From CAVURW01 sp963743595 (GTDB lineage Bacteria; Verrucomicrobiota; Verrucomicrobiia; Methylacidiphilales; UBA1321): a DNA stretch of 9,066 bases. The DNA lies in contig CAVURW010000218.1 of NCBI GenBank assembly GCA_963743595.1, positions 1-9,066 on the forward strand, in the 5' to 3' direction. Shown piece after piece: positions 1 to 6,018 of this stretch (position 1 is the stretch's first letter; each line of letters begins with the position of its first letter). The notes under the pieces were generated by a model. It was not told the DNA's origin and did not search any database. It was given only the letters and a program-made list of their open reading frames with translations. The position numbers and the translations under genes are program-made.

Positions 1-228
1 GGCGATTCCCACCTGCGATTTGCTGAAGTCTTCCCGGGAGAATCCGACCGCGTGCAGCATCGCTCGGCTTTGCGCGCGATCGGGTTCAGTAACCAGCGGT
101 CCGGACCAGTGCCGATGCAGGGAGGGGCGCGGTGCGGCTTCAGCAGCGAAACCCTTTTTAGCAGTCGATTTGGCGGACGTTTTCTTGGAAGCAGACGACG
201 ATTTTTTTGCGGGAGGCATAACGGTCAT
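1..228 (-). CDS. ilvD: Dihydroxy-acid dehydratase (IlvD/Edd family), N-terminal fragment
   Basis: The first 76 codons of a gene that leaves the window on the left. Residues 36-76 carry the typical N-terminal block of dihydroxy-acid dehydratase: a Ser-Arg-Ala-Met-Leu-His-Ala-Val-Gly-Phe stretch, then an acidic-Phe-Ser-Lys segment and a Gln-Val-Gly-Ile-Ala ending, as in the IlvD forms that continue into a Trp/Thr-rich iron-sulfur region. The family makes 2-keto acids in valine, isoleucine and pantothenate synthesis using a labile Fe-S cluster. Residues 4-25 form an unusual tail rich in Lys, Ser and Ala. ATG codons at 228 and 219 are both in frame and neither has a Shine-Dalgarno sequence, so the start is unsettled. 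It follows fic on the same strand after 42 nt and might share its transcript. A related sugar-acid dehydratase cannot be excluded because the cluster-binding region is outside the window. Confidence 0.8.
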   Translation of the reverse strand, partial: MTVMPPAKKSSSASKKTSAKSTAKKGFAAEAAPRPSLHRHWSGPLVTEPDRAQSRAMLHAVGFSREDFSKSQVGIA

Positions 229-270
229 TTATAGCATTGGGAGGCAAGATTGAAACGGTGATTTGTAGCG

Positions 271-1440
271 TTAACGCGGTAACGGTTCCGTTCCTGCGTT
301 CAGAATATCGAGATAGGCCTGGTACACAAAAACTTTATGTCGGGGCTTGCCACTGGTTTCTCGAATCACGCCGAGTAACTCCAGGCTGGAGAGCGCACGC
401 ATCACGGTCGGGAGCGAGAGCCCGAGAGACTCGCGAAGGGTCCGCGTTGTCGCAATCGGATGCCGCTGCAAGTAGCTGTGAAGTGCTAAGACAGAGGCGT
501 TTGCTTTTTTGGAATCGGAGATGCGATGGCGATCGCTTTCGAACAAGCGAACGATCGACTGTGCCGTCTCCGTGGCTTGAGTGGCCGTTTCTGAAACGCC
601 GATCAAGAAGAACTGGATCCACGCCTCCCAATCTCCCGTTTCGCGAACCGACTGCAGATGGTCGTAATAGGCTTGGCGATTCGTTTTCAGATAGAGACTC
701 AGGTAAAGCAATGGCTCCCGGAGCACACCTTTCACACAGAGAATAAAGGTGATCAGCAATCGCCCCAACCGACCGTTTCCATCCAGAAACGGATGAATCG
801 TTTCGAACTGAACATGAACGAGTGCTGCTTGAATCAGCGCAGGCAGGCGGATCGAGTCGTCATGAATGAATTTCTCGAGCGCATCCAGAGTCTCCATCAA
901 TCGCTCTGGTGGCGGGGGAACGAAACGCGCGTTGCCCGGTCGCGAGCCGCCGATCCAATTCTGTGAGGTACGAAACTCGCCCGGGTTCTTATGGCCGCCT
1001 CGCGAATGGCTCATCAGCTTTTCATGAATCTCACGGATCAGCCGCAGGGAGAGCGGAATCTCCTTGAGGCGATTTAACCCATGATTCATCGCGGCAACGT
1101 AACGAGAGACTTCGGTCACGTCGTCGAGGGGAACGCCCAGTGCCTCACTGGTCTCATAGAGCAGTAAATCGGAGAGGCTGGACTGCGTGCCCTCGATTTG
1201 AGACGAGAGCACAGCCTCCTTTCTGACGTACATGTAGAGGAACAGGGACGAGTTGGGTAAGACCATGCTCATCCCGTCGAGCCGACCGAGTGCCGCGCCT
1301 GCCCTATCGAGATGGAGGTACAGTTCCTCCATGGCTAACGGTGGGTAGGGCGGTAGCTTTTTGGGTAGGTAGGCATGGTAATGCTCGCCTGCTATCGCCG
1401 AGCACTTTAGAAATTCGCCGACCCGTTCGTTCGTTTCCAT
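271..1440 (-). CDS. Fic family protein (predicted AMP-transferase) with C-terminal winged helix
   Basis: 389 residues from the ATG at 1440; a TTG at 1455 would add five residues, and neither start has a Shine-Dalgarno sequence. The order is an N-terminal Fic_N-type region, the Fic core and a C-terminal DNA-binding-type domain. The core has an intact catalytic motif HPFLDGNGRLGR at about residues 216-227 (catalytic His216). A preceding flap segment contains Gly-Gly-Ser-Arg-Pro-Gly-Asn. Upstream, SSQIEG at about 79-84 fits the inhibitory [S/T]xxxE[G/N] motif, placing it with Fic proteins whose inhibitory helix lies before the core. Residues ~310-375 look like a winged helix (a TRTLRESLGLSLPTVMRAL-type helix-turn-helix, then a Gly-Lys-Pro-Arg-His-Lys wing). 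Known members transfer AMP from ATP to Ser, Thr or Tyr of target proteins; the target here is unknown. Two palindromes over its predicted promoter suggest autoregulation (inference). Divergent from the DUF1963 gene. Confidence 0.93.
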   Translation of the reverse strand: METNERVGEFLKCSAIAGEHYHAYLPKKLPPYPPLAMEELYLHLDRAGAALGRLDGMSMVLPNSSLFLYMYVRKEAVLSSQIEGTQSSLSDLLLYETSEALGVPLDDVTEVSRYVAAMNHGLNRLKEIPLSLRLIREIHEKLMSHSRGGHKNPGEFRTSQNWIGGSRPGNARFVPPPPERLMETLDALEKFIHDDSIRLPALIQAALVHVQFETIHPFLDGNGRLGRLLITFILCVKGVLREPLLYLSLYLKTNRQAYYDHLQSVRETGDWEAWIQFFLIGVSETATQATETAQSIVRLFESDRHRISDSKKANASVLALHSYLQRHPIATTRTLRESLGLSLPTVMRALSSLELLGVIRETSGKPRHKVFVYQAYLDILNAGTEPLPR

Positions 1441-1471
1441 GGGAGGTTTAAGCAACGAAAAACACCGATTT

Positions 1472-1497
1472 CGTTAGTTGCTCAAAAATAACTAACG
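1472..1497. promoter_or_regulatory. Operator-like palindrome 1 (over fic -10)
   Basis: Arms CGTTAGTT (1472-1479) and AACTAACG (1490-1497) are perfect 8-bp inverted repeats separated by 10 nt, 26 bp in total. The site covers the predicted fic -10 box. It has the same overall length as palindrome 2 and the same outer half-site CGTTA/TAACG, which is the form expected of a binding site for a dimeric helix-turn-helix protein. The binding protein is unknown; the Fic winged helix is the nearest candidate. Confidence 0.6.
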
Positions 1498-1513
1498 TCG
1501 ACGTTACTTACAA
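1485..1513 (-). promoter_or_regulatory. Predicted sigma-70-like promoter of fic
   Basis: Read on the minus strand: -35 TTGTAA (1513-1508), a 17-nt spacer, then -10 TATTTT (1490-1485). Each box matches four of six consensus bases and the spacing is ideal. The expected transcription start is near 1478, about 38 nt before the fic ATG. The two 26-bp palindromes cover the two boxes, as expected for repression. This is a pattern match only. Confidence 0.4.
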
Positions 1514-1527
1514 GAACCTAAGTAACG
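1502..1527. promoter_or_regulatory. Operator-like palindrome 2 (over fic -35)
   Basis: Arms CGTTACTTA (1502-1510) and TAAGTAACG (1519-1527) are perfect 9-bp inverted repeats around an 8-nt centre, again 26 bp. It starts exactly 30 bp after palindrome 1, so both sites would face the same side of the helix. It covers the predicted fic -35 box. The inner halves of the two sites also form a 14-bp perfect palindrome, TAACGTCGACGTTA (1493-1506). Confidence 0.65.
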
Positions 1528-1541
1528 AAAAACGGGGTTTC

Positions 1542-1551
1542 CGTTACTTAC
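1542..1551 (+). repeat. Extra operator half-site
   Basis: CGTTACTTAC at 1542-1551 repeats 1502-1511 exactly, 40 bp further on. It also pairs with TAAGTAACG at 1519-1527 as an outward inverted repeat. No matching right arm is seen 26 bp later, so it looks like a single half-site. A second direct repeat in the region is AACGAAAAAC at 1454-1463 and 1524-1533. Two 10-bp repeats within ~100 bp are unlikely by chance. Confidence 0.5.
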
Positions 1552-1604
1552 CGTGCAAATCGATTTTTGTTCCAACTAGGCCCCCTCTCGCTACGGTTAC
1601 TAAC

Positions 1605-2561
1605 GTGCTGAGTGCCCTTCTCTCAAAGTTAGAGAATCTCATTCATGTTCACGATCTTTCCGCCAAACGAACAAGCATTCTTTCGGCGGCTAAGCCATCC
1701 ATTGGTCTGATACTCGAAAAGCCCACTTCAGAGAACTTAGGTAGTTTAAGCCACATCGGTGGGCAGCCTAGAATGCCTGTAAGTGTCCCATGGCCGATCA
1801 GGAAAAATGGGCATCCACTGTCGCATTTGGCCCAAATCAATCTTGCCGATCTATTGCCGTACTCGGTCCAATTGAATCTTCCCAAGGCAGGATTGCTTCA
1901 TTTTTTCGTGGATATGGAGGACTGCTACACGGACGAACGTGATTGTTCTCGGGTGCTGTTTACTCCTACAAATCAAATGCAAGTTGCGGTTGTTCGCGAA
2001 ATGCCTCCGCCCTATTTGCCTCAGTTACAGCAGCGAATTGATGAAATTATGCAATCACGGCGGGAATTATCCGAGCAGGCCAATAATCCGAATTTGTTTA
2101 ATCGAATTCCAGAGCCAAAACTCCCGGATTTGACGCTGCCCCACTGTCCAATCCGATTTGTACAACAATTGACTATTCCGGCATCTCGTTCGATTGAGCT
2201 GCGGGCCCTTAACTTGGAAGAAGACCTGTACAATCGGTATTTTTCTCTCCGACAGGATTTGAATTCGGGTAGCGGCCACAAAATTGGAGGACACCCGGAC
2301 TCGATTCAAGGTTGCATGCAACGCCAGGCGCAGTTTTTCAGTAATGGAGCCTACCTTTCGGGAATTGATAGTTTTTATGATCATCCCCGCGCGGATGAGT
2401 TGATGCCTGGAGCTTTTGACTGGCAACTATTGTTTCAGCTTGGGTCAAATAAAGAGCCTTATTGGGAGTGGCACAACGCTGGTGCACTTTTCTTTTGGAT
2501 AAATCGGCATGATCTCGATGCTCTTGCGTTCGAAAGGTCCTCGTACTTTCTTCAGTGTTAA
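1605..2561 (+). CDS. DUF1963 / YwqG-family protein of unknown function
   Basis: 318 residues, probably cytoplasmic: no signal peptide or membrane segment is seen. Family hallmarks run through it: a SHIGGQPRMP loop (49-58) followed by Trp-Pro, HLAQINL (74-80), Leu-Pro-Lys-Ala-Gly-Leu-Leu-His-Phe-Phe (92-101), HKIGGHPDSIQG (225-236), WQLLFQLGS (273-281) and a Trp-His-Asn-Ala-Gly-Ala-Leu-Phe-Phe-Trp-Ile block (289-299), ending in Leu-Gln-Cys as many members do. No biochemical role is firmly established for the family and none is assigned. The start is GTG at 1605: there is no upstream in-frame ATG and the first internal ATG falls inside the conserved region. No ribosome binding site is visible, and a TAACG half-site overlaps the start codon. 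The gene is visibly more AT-rich than cofG/cofH, which might reflect transfer. It shares its upstream region with divergent fic. Confidence 0.87.
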   Translation: MLSALLSKLENLIHVHDLSAKRTSILSAAKPSIGLILEKPTSENLGSLSHIGGQPRMPVSVPWPIRKNGHPLSHLAQINLADLLPYSVQLNLPKAGLLHFFVDMEDCYTDERDCSRVLFTPTNQMQVAVVREMPPPYLPQLQQRIDEIMQSRRELSEQANNPNLFNRIPEPKLPDLTLPHCPIRFVQQLTIPASRSIELRALNLEEDLYNRYFSLRQDLNSGSGHKIGGHPDSIQGCMQRQAQFFSNGAYLSGIDSFYDHPRADELMPGAFDWQLLFQLGSNKEPYWEWHNAGALFFWINRHDLDALAFERSSYFLQC

Positions 2562-2716
2562 AATAAGACAGGAAAGCATCGCGTGGCCTCGTCCCTTCGG
2601 ACCTACAAGGCTTCATGACGTCGAACAGCGAATGCTCGGGTGGATTGTGAAGGCGTCCGTCCTTACTAACGTGAGCGGAATGCGATAAGGAAAATGCCCT
2701 AGCTCCCTCGAGTTCC
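2562..2716. other. Intergenic spacer between the DUF1963 gene and the dehydrogenase gene
   Basis: 155 nt between two convergent stop codons. No convincing gene. It holds a small hairpin GTCC-cttc-GGAC (near 2590-2601) and a longer imperfect stem with ends CCTTA (2661-2665) and TAAGG (2686-2690). Neither is followed by a T-run on either strand, so no intrinsic terminator is called. The layout resembles a dispersed intergenic repeat, but that cannot be tested from one copy. Confidence 0.5.
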
Positions 2717-3778
2717 CTACTCAAATACAATCGCGACTTTGCCGGATTGCCCCTTGTCCGCCACCTGATAAGCCTCAGCAGCTTCAGCGATCGGGTAACG
2801 ATGCGTCACGGTCGCATCAGGATGGATGTTCCAGCGGGAGAGACGCTCGGCCAGTTCCACCATGTGTGAGAGGCTGGTAACCCACGATCCGTAAATGGTG
2901 ATCTGCGGGTGGATGAGGAACGGCGAGACATCGAAGTGGATATCGCCGCCTTCACCCACAAAACCGACGCGACCCCATTGGCGGGTGGCCTTGAGCGCGA
3001 GCAAGCGGGCGGGAGCTGCGCCGGAGCAATCGACGCTCACTTCGCAACCGTTGCCCTGAGTCAGCTCATGAATCTTAGGGAGCGCTTCAGCGTTGCTAAG
3101 CACGGTGTGATCGACCAAGCCCAGTTTCTTCGCCAAACCCATGCGATCCTCGCTCGTATCGACGCCGATGATTTCCTTGGCACCGAGCGCTTTACCCAGC
3201 ATCGCGGCAGCCAAGCCAACCGGTCCCAAACCCGTCACCAAGAGGCGATCCTGGCCATTCACCCCCATGCGAGTGAGCGACTCCCAGGCCGTACCGAATC
3301 CGCACGCGATTAGCGCGCCATCCAGGTAGGTGAGGTTCTCAGGCAGATGCACGCAGGTGTTTTCTTCAGCGAGCAGGTAGGGAGCGTGACCGCCATTGCG
3401 TTGCCAACCGTAGGCCGCGCGCACGTCATTGTGGCAAGAGATCATATAGCCCTTCTTGCAATCGTGGCAGCAGCCGCAACCGCTGATGTGGTACAGAATC
3501 ACGCGATCGCCCACCTTAAACTCTTTGCAGCCGGGCCCCACTTCGACGATTTGGCCGCACGGCTCGTGACCGGCGATCGTACCCGGCTGATAGCCTTCCG
3601 GACCTTTACCCAGGTGCGCCCGGTAAATCGCGCGGATATCGCTTCCGCAGATGGAGCTCGCTTTCATTTGAATAAGCACCTGGCCGTGGCCCGGCTTCGG
3701 CACGGGAAATTCACGTAATTCGACGGTGCTATTGCCGGGTAGAACCACGCCGGTCATCGTGGAAGGGAGAGTTGACAT
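2717..3778 (-). CDS. Zinc-dependent medium-chain alcohol/polyol dehydrogenase
   Basis: 353 residues, the usual length for zinc MDR enzymes, cytoplasmic. The catalytic domain has CGSD (Cys44) and GHE (70-72, His71). A further Cys159 in a Cys-Gly-Phe-Gly-Thr context may be a third zinc ligand, as in classical alcohol dehydrogenases. Four structural zinc cysteines are at 101, 104, 107 and 115, with an extra Cys at 103. The Rossmann fold has GLGPVG (183-188), and Asp207 at the end of strand two predicts NAD over NADP. The family oxidises alcohols, polyols, inositols or threonine; the sequence does not settle the substrate. Starts at ATG 3778 with no Shine-Dalgarno; an ATG at 3757 would trim seven residues. 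It lies 50 nt behind the aldo/keto reductase on the same strand with no terminator between, so the two are probably co-transcribed. Confidence 0.92.
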   Translation of the reverse strand: MSTLPSTMTGVVLPGNSTVELREFPVPKPGHGQVLIQMKASSICGSDIRAIYRAHLGKGPEGYQPGTIAGHEPCGQIVEVGPGCKEFKVGDRVILYHISGCGCCHDCKKGYMISCHNDVRAAYGWQRNGGHAPYLLAEENTCVHLPENLTYLDGALIACGFGTAWESLTRMGVNGQDRLLVTGLGPVGLAAAMLGKALGAKEIIGVDTSEDRMGLAKKLGLVDHTVLSNAEALPKIHELTQGNGCEVSVDCSGAAPARLLALKATRQWGRVGFVGEGGDIHFDVSPFLIHPQITIYGSWVTSLSHMVELAERLSRWNIHPDATVTHRYPIAEAAEAYQVADKGQSGKVAIVFE

Positions 3779-3828
3779 AGAGAGAGTAGTAATTGAGTTT
3801 GGATTGGAGTTACGAAGTTAACGAGCGG

Positions 3829-4875
3829 TTAGGCAGGGGTGATCTCGCCATTGAGATCCCACAGTGCTTCCCAAGTCTGGTCCTCTTTCCAGAGGAATAC
3901 CTGACCCTTAATGAGGCGGCAGTTCTTATCGATCTTAGAGATCGCGGCCATATCCTCGTCCGTGAGCGATTCACCGACAACCCCCTGCAGGTTCGCGAGA
4001 TAATTACGGCGAGTTGTCGAAAAAGGAATCGGAATTTGGCCATTTTTCACGGCCCACTTCACACAAACGACGGCAGGATGAACACCCAAGCGCTTGGCGA
4101 TTTCAAGAATCACCGGATCTTCCGTGTCTACGGTGTCATCAACTGTGCGATCTCGTGCCGGGCGAGCGGGTGAACCGATGGGGCTGTAACCGATCGGGAC
4201 AATGCCGCTATCGACCACGAATTGGAAGAGCTCGCGTTGTTGGAAGTGCGGGTGCAATTCCATTTCATTCACAGCGGGCTTAATCTTGGCGTCGTTCAAA
4301 AGCAGTTTGAGCTTCGGGATCGTCATGTTTGAAGTCCCGATGTTCCGGACCAGGCCCATTTCAACGAGCTTTTCCAGCTGCCGCCACGTCTTCATATAGC
4401 TGGCGTGGATGTAAGGCTTGGCGTCCGGATTATGATAGTCTGACGCGCATCCTGGCGGGTGAAAGTTCGGAAAAGGCCAGTGGACGAGGTAGAGATCGAG
4501 GTAATCGAGCTGAAGATCTTCGAGCGACTTTTTGCAGGAAGGAATCACATCTTCCTCCGCGTGCTTGTCATTCCAAAGCTTAGACGTGATCCACAGCTCC
4601 TCGCGCTTCACGCCGCCCGCCATCATCGCTTGAAACGATTGCCCCAAGAGGTGCTCGTTGCTATAAACAGACGCGCAATCGAAGTGGCGATAACCGAGTT
4701 CAGCAGCACTCACCGCAGCCTGCGCGATCTGCTCACCTGTGACCGCATCGGAACCAAAAGTGCCGAGGCCAATAACCGGAATTTGATCACCGGAAGGGAG
4801 TTTGCGTTTGGGAACTGAGTTAGGATCGACCCCGTCGGAAGCGGGGGAATAAGACAAAGAAAGCTTCGTTGACAT
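3829..4875 (-). CDS. Aldo/keto reductase
   Basis: 348 residues from the ATG at 4875. A TTG at 4950 would add 25 residues unlike family N-termini and is less likely. The (beta/alpha)8 reductase has its full catalytic tetrad: Asp66, Tyr71, Lys99 and His132, in FDCASVY, ITSKLWN and LVHWPFP contexts. Other family marks are the PVIGLGTFG loop (33-41), GTSN (180-183) and VNEMELHP (202-209). Members reduce sugar or other aldehydes and ketones with NAD(P)H; overall it resembles the aldose or xylose reductase branch. The cofactor loop reads IPIPFS (281-286), so Phe285 stands where the usual IPKS lysine contacts the NADPH 2'-phosphate, which suggests relaxed or NADH preference (inference). First gene of a probable operon with the downstream zinc dehydrogenase; divergent from cofG. 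Confidence 0.93.
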   Translation of the reverse strand: MSTKLSLSYSPASDGVDPNSVPKRKLPSGDQIPVIGLGTFGSDAVTGEQIAQAAVSAAELGYRHFDCASVYSNEHLLGQSFQAMMAGGVKREELWITSKLWNDKHAEEDVIPSCKKSLEDLQLDYLDLYLVHWPFPNFHPPGCASDYHNPDAKPYIHASYMKTWRQLEKLVEMGLVRNIGTSNMTIPKLKLLLNDAKIKPAVNEMELHPHFQQRELFQFVVDSGIVPIGYSPIGSPARPARDRTVDDTVDTEDPVILEIAKRLGVHPAVVCVKWAVKNGQIPIPFSTTRRNYLANLQGVVGESLTDEDMAAISKIDKNCRLIKGQVFLWKEDQTWEALWDLNGEITPA

Positions 4876-4988
4876 GAAATGCAAAGATAGCGAATGACAT
4901 GAAAATGGGAAGAGTCGAGTGGCGATTTTTATAAGAACTAGTTCAATCAATTAGAGTCGCTTGTAGGCCCTCACTCACCATTTGCCCA

Positions 4989-5017
4989 TGGACATTTCCT
5001 CTCAATGCCATTATTGT
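4989..5017 (+). promoter_or_regulatory. Predicted promoter of cofGH
   Basis: -35 TGGACA (4989-4994, five of six consensus bases), a 17-nt spacer, and -10 TATTGT (5012-5017, four of six). The expected start near 5024 gives a leader of only about 17 nt before the ATG at 5041 and argues against the GTG at 5023 as an ordinary leadered start. Pattern match only. Confidence 0.45.
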
Positions 5018-5022
5018 AATGG
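5008..5022. promoter_or_regulatory. 15-bp palindrome over the cofG -10 box
   Basis: CCATTA (5008-5013), a 3-nt centre, TAATGG (5017-5022): perfect 6-bp arms. It spans the predicted -10 box, a typical place for a repressor site. A second short palindrome, GAACTAGTTC (4935-4944), lies in the same divergent region closer to the reductase gene. No regulator gene is adjacent. Confidence 0.35.
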
Positions 5023-5040
5023 GTGCGGAAGCGCACGTCG

Positions 5041-6018
5041 ATGTCCCCCGTCACCTACTCCCCATCCGTCACCATCCCGCTGACGCACGATTGTCCATGG
5101 CGTTGCCACTACTGTGGATTTCGCTCAGATAACCAAGGGCTTGTGCGCGACGAGGAGATCGAGCGCATTCTGCAAATCGCACAAGAAAATAGTGCGTCTG
5201 AGGTGCTTCTGATCTCGGGTGAAATGCCCAGCTCCATGCCCCACATTCGCCAGGAGTTGGAACAACGGGGTTTCGGGAATTTCATCGATTTCGCCGTCTC
5301 GATCGCCAATCGATGTCTCGATCTGGGACTGCTACCGCACTCGAATCTCGGAGCCCTGAGTGAGCGGCAGATGGCGCAATTGAAAGAGGTCACCGCTTCG
5401 CAGGGGCTTATGTTAGAGGGGCTTGACGACGACCTGAACAGTCGTGTGGCACCAGAGAAACGGCCCAGCGGTCGATTGAAAACATTGATCGCCGCAGGCA
5501 AAGCCAGCGTCCCGTTTACCAGCGGCATTCTCATCGGGCTGGGCGAAACGCATGCGTCGCGAAAACGCTCTTTGGAATTGTTGGCAGAGGTTCACCAGCG
5601 GTTCGGTCATCTTCAAGAAATCATCATCCAAAACTTCGTTCCGAATCTCGGGTCCGTACTTGCGCCGACGCAAAGCGTTTTGCTTGCAGAATACCTTGAT
5701 CTCATACAGTTCTGGCGAAAAATCGCACCTGAAGTGGCGATACAAATCCCGCCGAATCTGAACCCGCACTGGAATGATCTGGTGCCGTTTATCGACGATC
5801 TCGGCGGCGTCTCTGTGGAACGCGATGTGGTCAATCCCACCAGTCCTTGGGACACGGTGAATCGATACCGGGAAATTGTGGAGCGGCAGGGTCGAAAACT
5901 CGCGACCCGTTTACCGATTTACGATCGCTTTCTGCGCCATCCCTCGCGCTGGCTCAGTGAGCGAATGGTGCTGGCGATTGAAGCGCGTCGAACTGCCGTG
6001 GAAACCGTCACTGTATGA
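5041..6018 (+). CDS. cofG: FO synthase subunit 1, radical SAM CofG
   Basis: 325 residues from the ATG at 5041; a GTG at 5023 would add six. A weak GGAAG (5027-5031) lies 9 nt before this ATG. The radical SAM cluster motif C-x3-C-x2-C is intact (Cys18, 22, 25, reading CPWRCHYCGF). CofG features follow: the TYSPSVTIPLT lead-in (5-15), an ISGE motif (58-61), MLEG (124-127) with an APEK-x-P-x-x-R run, PFTSGILIGLGET (158-170) and EIIIQNFVPNLGS (193-205). The family catalyses the second half of FO synthesis, closing the deazaflavin ring from the tyrosine-ribityl-uracil adduct made by CofH, using S-adenosylmethionine. It overlaps cofH by four bases (ATGA), which is strong evidence of translational coupling and joint function. 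Cytoplasmic and oxygen-sensitive by family. Confidence 0.93.
   Translation: MSPVTYSPSVTIPLTHDCPWRCHYCGFRSDNQGLVRDEEIERILQIAQENSASEVLLISGEMPSSMPHIRQELEQRGFGNFIDFAVSIANRCLDLGLLPHSNLGALSERQMAQLKEVTASQGLMLEGLDDDLNSRVAPEKRPSGRLKTLIAAGKASVPFTSGILIGLGETHASRKRSLELLAEVHQRFGHLQEIIIQNFVPNLGSVLAPTQSVLLAEYLDLIQFWRKIAPEVAIQIPPNLNPHWNDLVPFIDDLGGVSVERDVVNPTSPWDTVNRYREIVERQGRKLATRLPIYDRFLRHPSRWLSERMVLAIEARRTAVETVTV

Noticed and set aside
237..746. 169-codon plus-strand open frame
   Set aside because: It lies entirely antisense to the fic gene, whose domains are clear; the frame shows no recognisable domain.
1597..2673. 11-bp direct repeat TTACTAACGTG at 1597-1607 and 2663-2673 flanking the DUF1963 gene
   Set aside because: It looks like a cassette boundary, but about ten 11-bp matches are expected by chance in a 9-kb window and no transposase or terminal inverted repeat is present.
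2338..2730. 130-codon minus-strand open frame
   Set aside because: Most of it is antisense to the conserved DUF1963 C-terminus; the rest crosses the spacer and reaches the dehydrogenase stop. No domain seen.
2909..3718. Plus-strand open frames of 134 and 123 codons
   Set aside because: Antisense shadows of the zinc dehydrogenase gene, which has all its zinc and NAD motifs.
4876..4950. 25-residue N-terminal extension of the aldo/keto reductase from a TTG
   Set aside because: The extension is unlike family N-termini; the ATG at 4875 gives a normal length.
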